Origin: an uncultured Bacilli bacterium
Lineage (GTDB): Bacteria > Bacillota_I > Bacilli_A > RF39 > UBA660
DNA length: 40,320 bases
Assembly: GCA_947589435.1 (NCBI GenBank)
Contig: CANQBI010000015.1
Location: 1 to 40,320, forward strand
Direction of reading: 5' to 3'
The position numbers and the translations under genes are program-made. The notes under the pieces are model-generated. The model searched no databases and had not been told where the DNA came from. It saw nothing but the letters and a program-made list of their open reading frames with translations. This document shows positions 40,048 to 40,320 of the stretch, piece by piece. Position 1 is the first letter of the stretch. Each line of letters starts with the position of its first letter.

Positions 40048-40219
40048 TTAAATAAGTTACCTAATTTTGTTAAATAAATTGTTTAAATAGAAATTTAGGG
40101 ACTCGCAAACACCCTAAAATTCATTCTCACAAACCTTTCCACATAACTTGTGGTAATTGTAAAACAATTATTAACAAATTGGTATAAATGAAACATACTA
40201 TTTCGGTAGTATGTTTTTT
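39913..40219 (+). repeat. 307-bp direct repeat, copy 3
   Basis: Same sequence and length as the copies at 34315 and 37430; the terminal stem (40193-40214) ends surface gene 3. Confidence 0.9.
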
Positions 40220-40289
40220 AGTTAGGTAATTATTTAAAAAACTATTAATATAATATAGAGAAATTATACTTTTTTTGTAAAGATAAGAG

Positions 40290-40320
40290 ATTTGTCAAAA
40301 ATTAGTAAAAATATATCTTG
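40290..40320 (+). promoter_or_regulatory. start of a fourth surface promoter, cut by the window end
   Basis: ATTTGTCAA (40290-40298) followed by the same AAATTAGTAAAAATATATC and TTG, where the window ends. A further surface unit is expected beyond the edge. Confidence 0.75.

Noticed and set aside
1-40320. Mycoplasma-type genetic code (UGA = Trp)
   Set aside because: Genes end at TGA (for example at 3412 and 6393) in agreement with the next start sites, and Trp codons are TGG throughout.
32800-40320. CRISPR array from repeated sequences
   Set aside because: The repeats are whole promoter and gene-end segments thousands of bases apart, not short regular repeats with spacers.

Overview
The window is a low-G+C chromosome segment with short intergenic gaps, AGGAGG-type ribosome sites and many sigma-A promoters (TTGNNN, 17 bp, TATAAT). 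UGA works as a stop and Trp is UGG, so the Mycoplasma code is not used. Together with the gene content (ThiI, AckA, NrnA, RecX, PrsA, MiaB, CIRCE-controlled Hsp20, cell-wall sorting signals) this suggests an uncultured, probably gut-associated member of the Bacilli, near the RF39/Erysipelotrichia lineages. The taxonomy is inference.

Layout. 1-10.2 kb is mainly housekeeping: a cysteine-desulfurase-like gene with thiI, ackA, a DHH phosphoesterase, recX, two tandem metallophosphoesterases, a PrsA-like foldase and two tiny membrane proteins. 10.2-13.2 kb is accessory: two XRE regulators, a two-gene surface cassette ending in a G+C-rich variable patch, a palindromic repeat and a probable type I toxin-antitoxin locus. 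13.3-19.1 kb holds a repeated-domain protein family, CapA, HIT and AlkD-like genes. 19.2-25.8 kb holds a 1.2-kb-codon surface protein, two RNA candidates and a second surface cassette whose first gene is interrupted by a G10 tract. 25.8-31.3 kb is miaB, membrane and signalling genes and hsp20. 31.3-32.8 kb has two small-RNA candidates and an Abi_2 (AbiF/AbiD-like) HEPN gene. 32.8-40.3 kb is a tandem array of wall-anchored surface proteins, each driven by a promoter with a poly-G run in its spacer, with HipA-like and other small accessory genes between the units.

How the parts fit. The recurring theme is generation of surface diversity by at least three mechanisms. First, promoter phase variation: three near-identical promoters differ in G-run length (9, 9 and 8 G), giving 19-, 19- and 18-bp spacers. 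Second, coding phase variation: a G10 tract places the start of one surface gene out of frame. Third, focused sequence diversification: two paralogous surface proteins share flanks but differ in a roughly 60% G+C C-terminal patch that looks like a diversity-generating-retroelement target or an exchanged cassette. No reverse transcriptase or template repeat lies in the window. Identical 307-bp 3' repeats after the tandem surface genes would also support recombination between units.

No tRNA, rRNA, CRISPR array, transposase or integrase was recognised. The four gene-free stretches longer than 300 bases are 12839-13319 (palindromic repeat, type I toxin-antitoxin locus), 22895-23392 (two RNA candidates and promoters), 25424-25801 (palindromic repeat, long inverted repeat, miaB promoter) and 31317-31852 (two RNA candidates).
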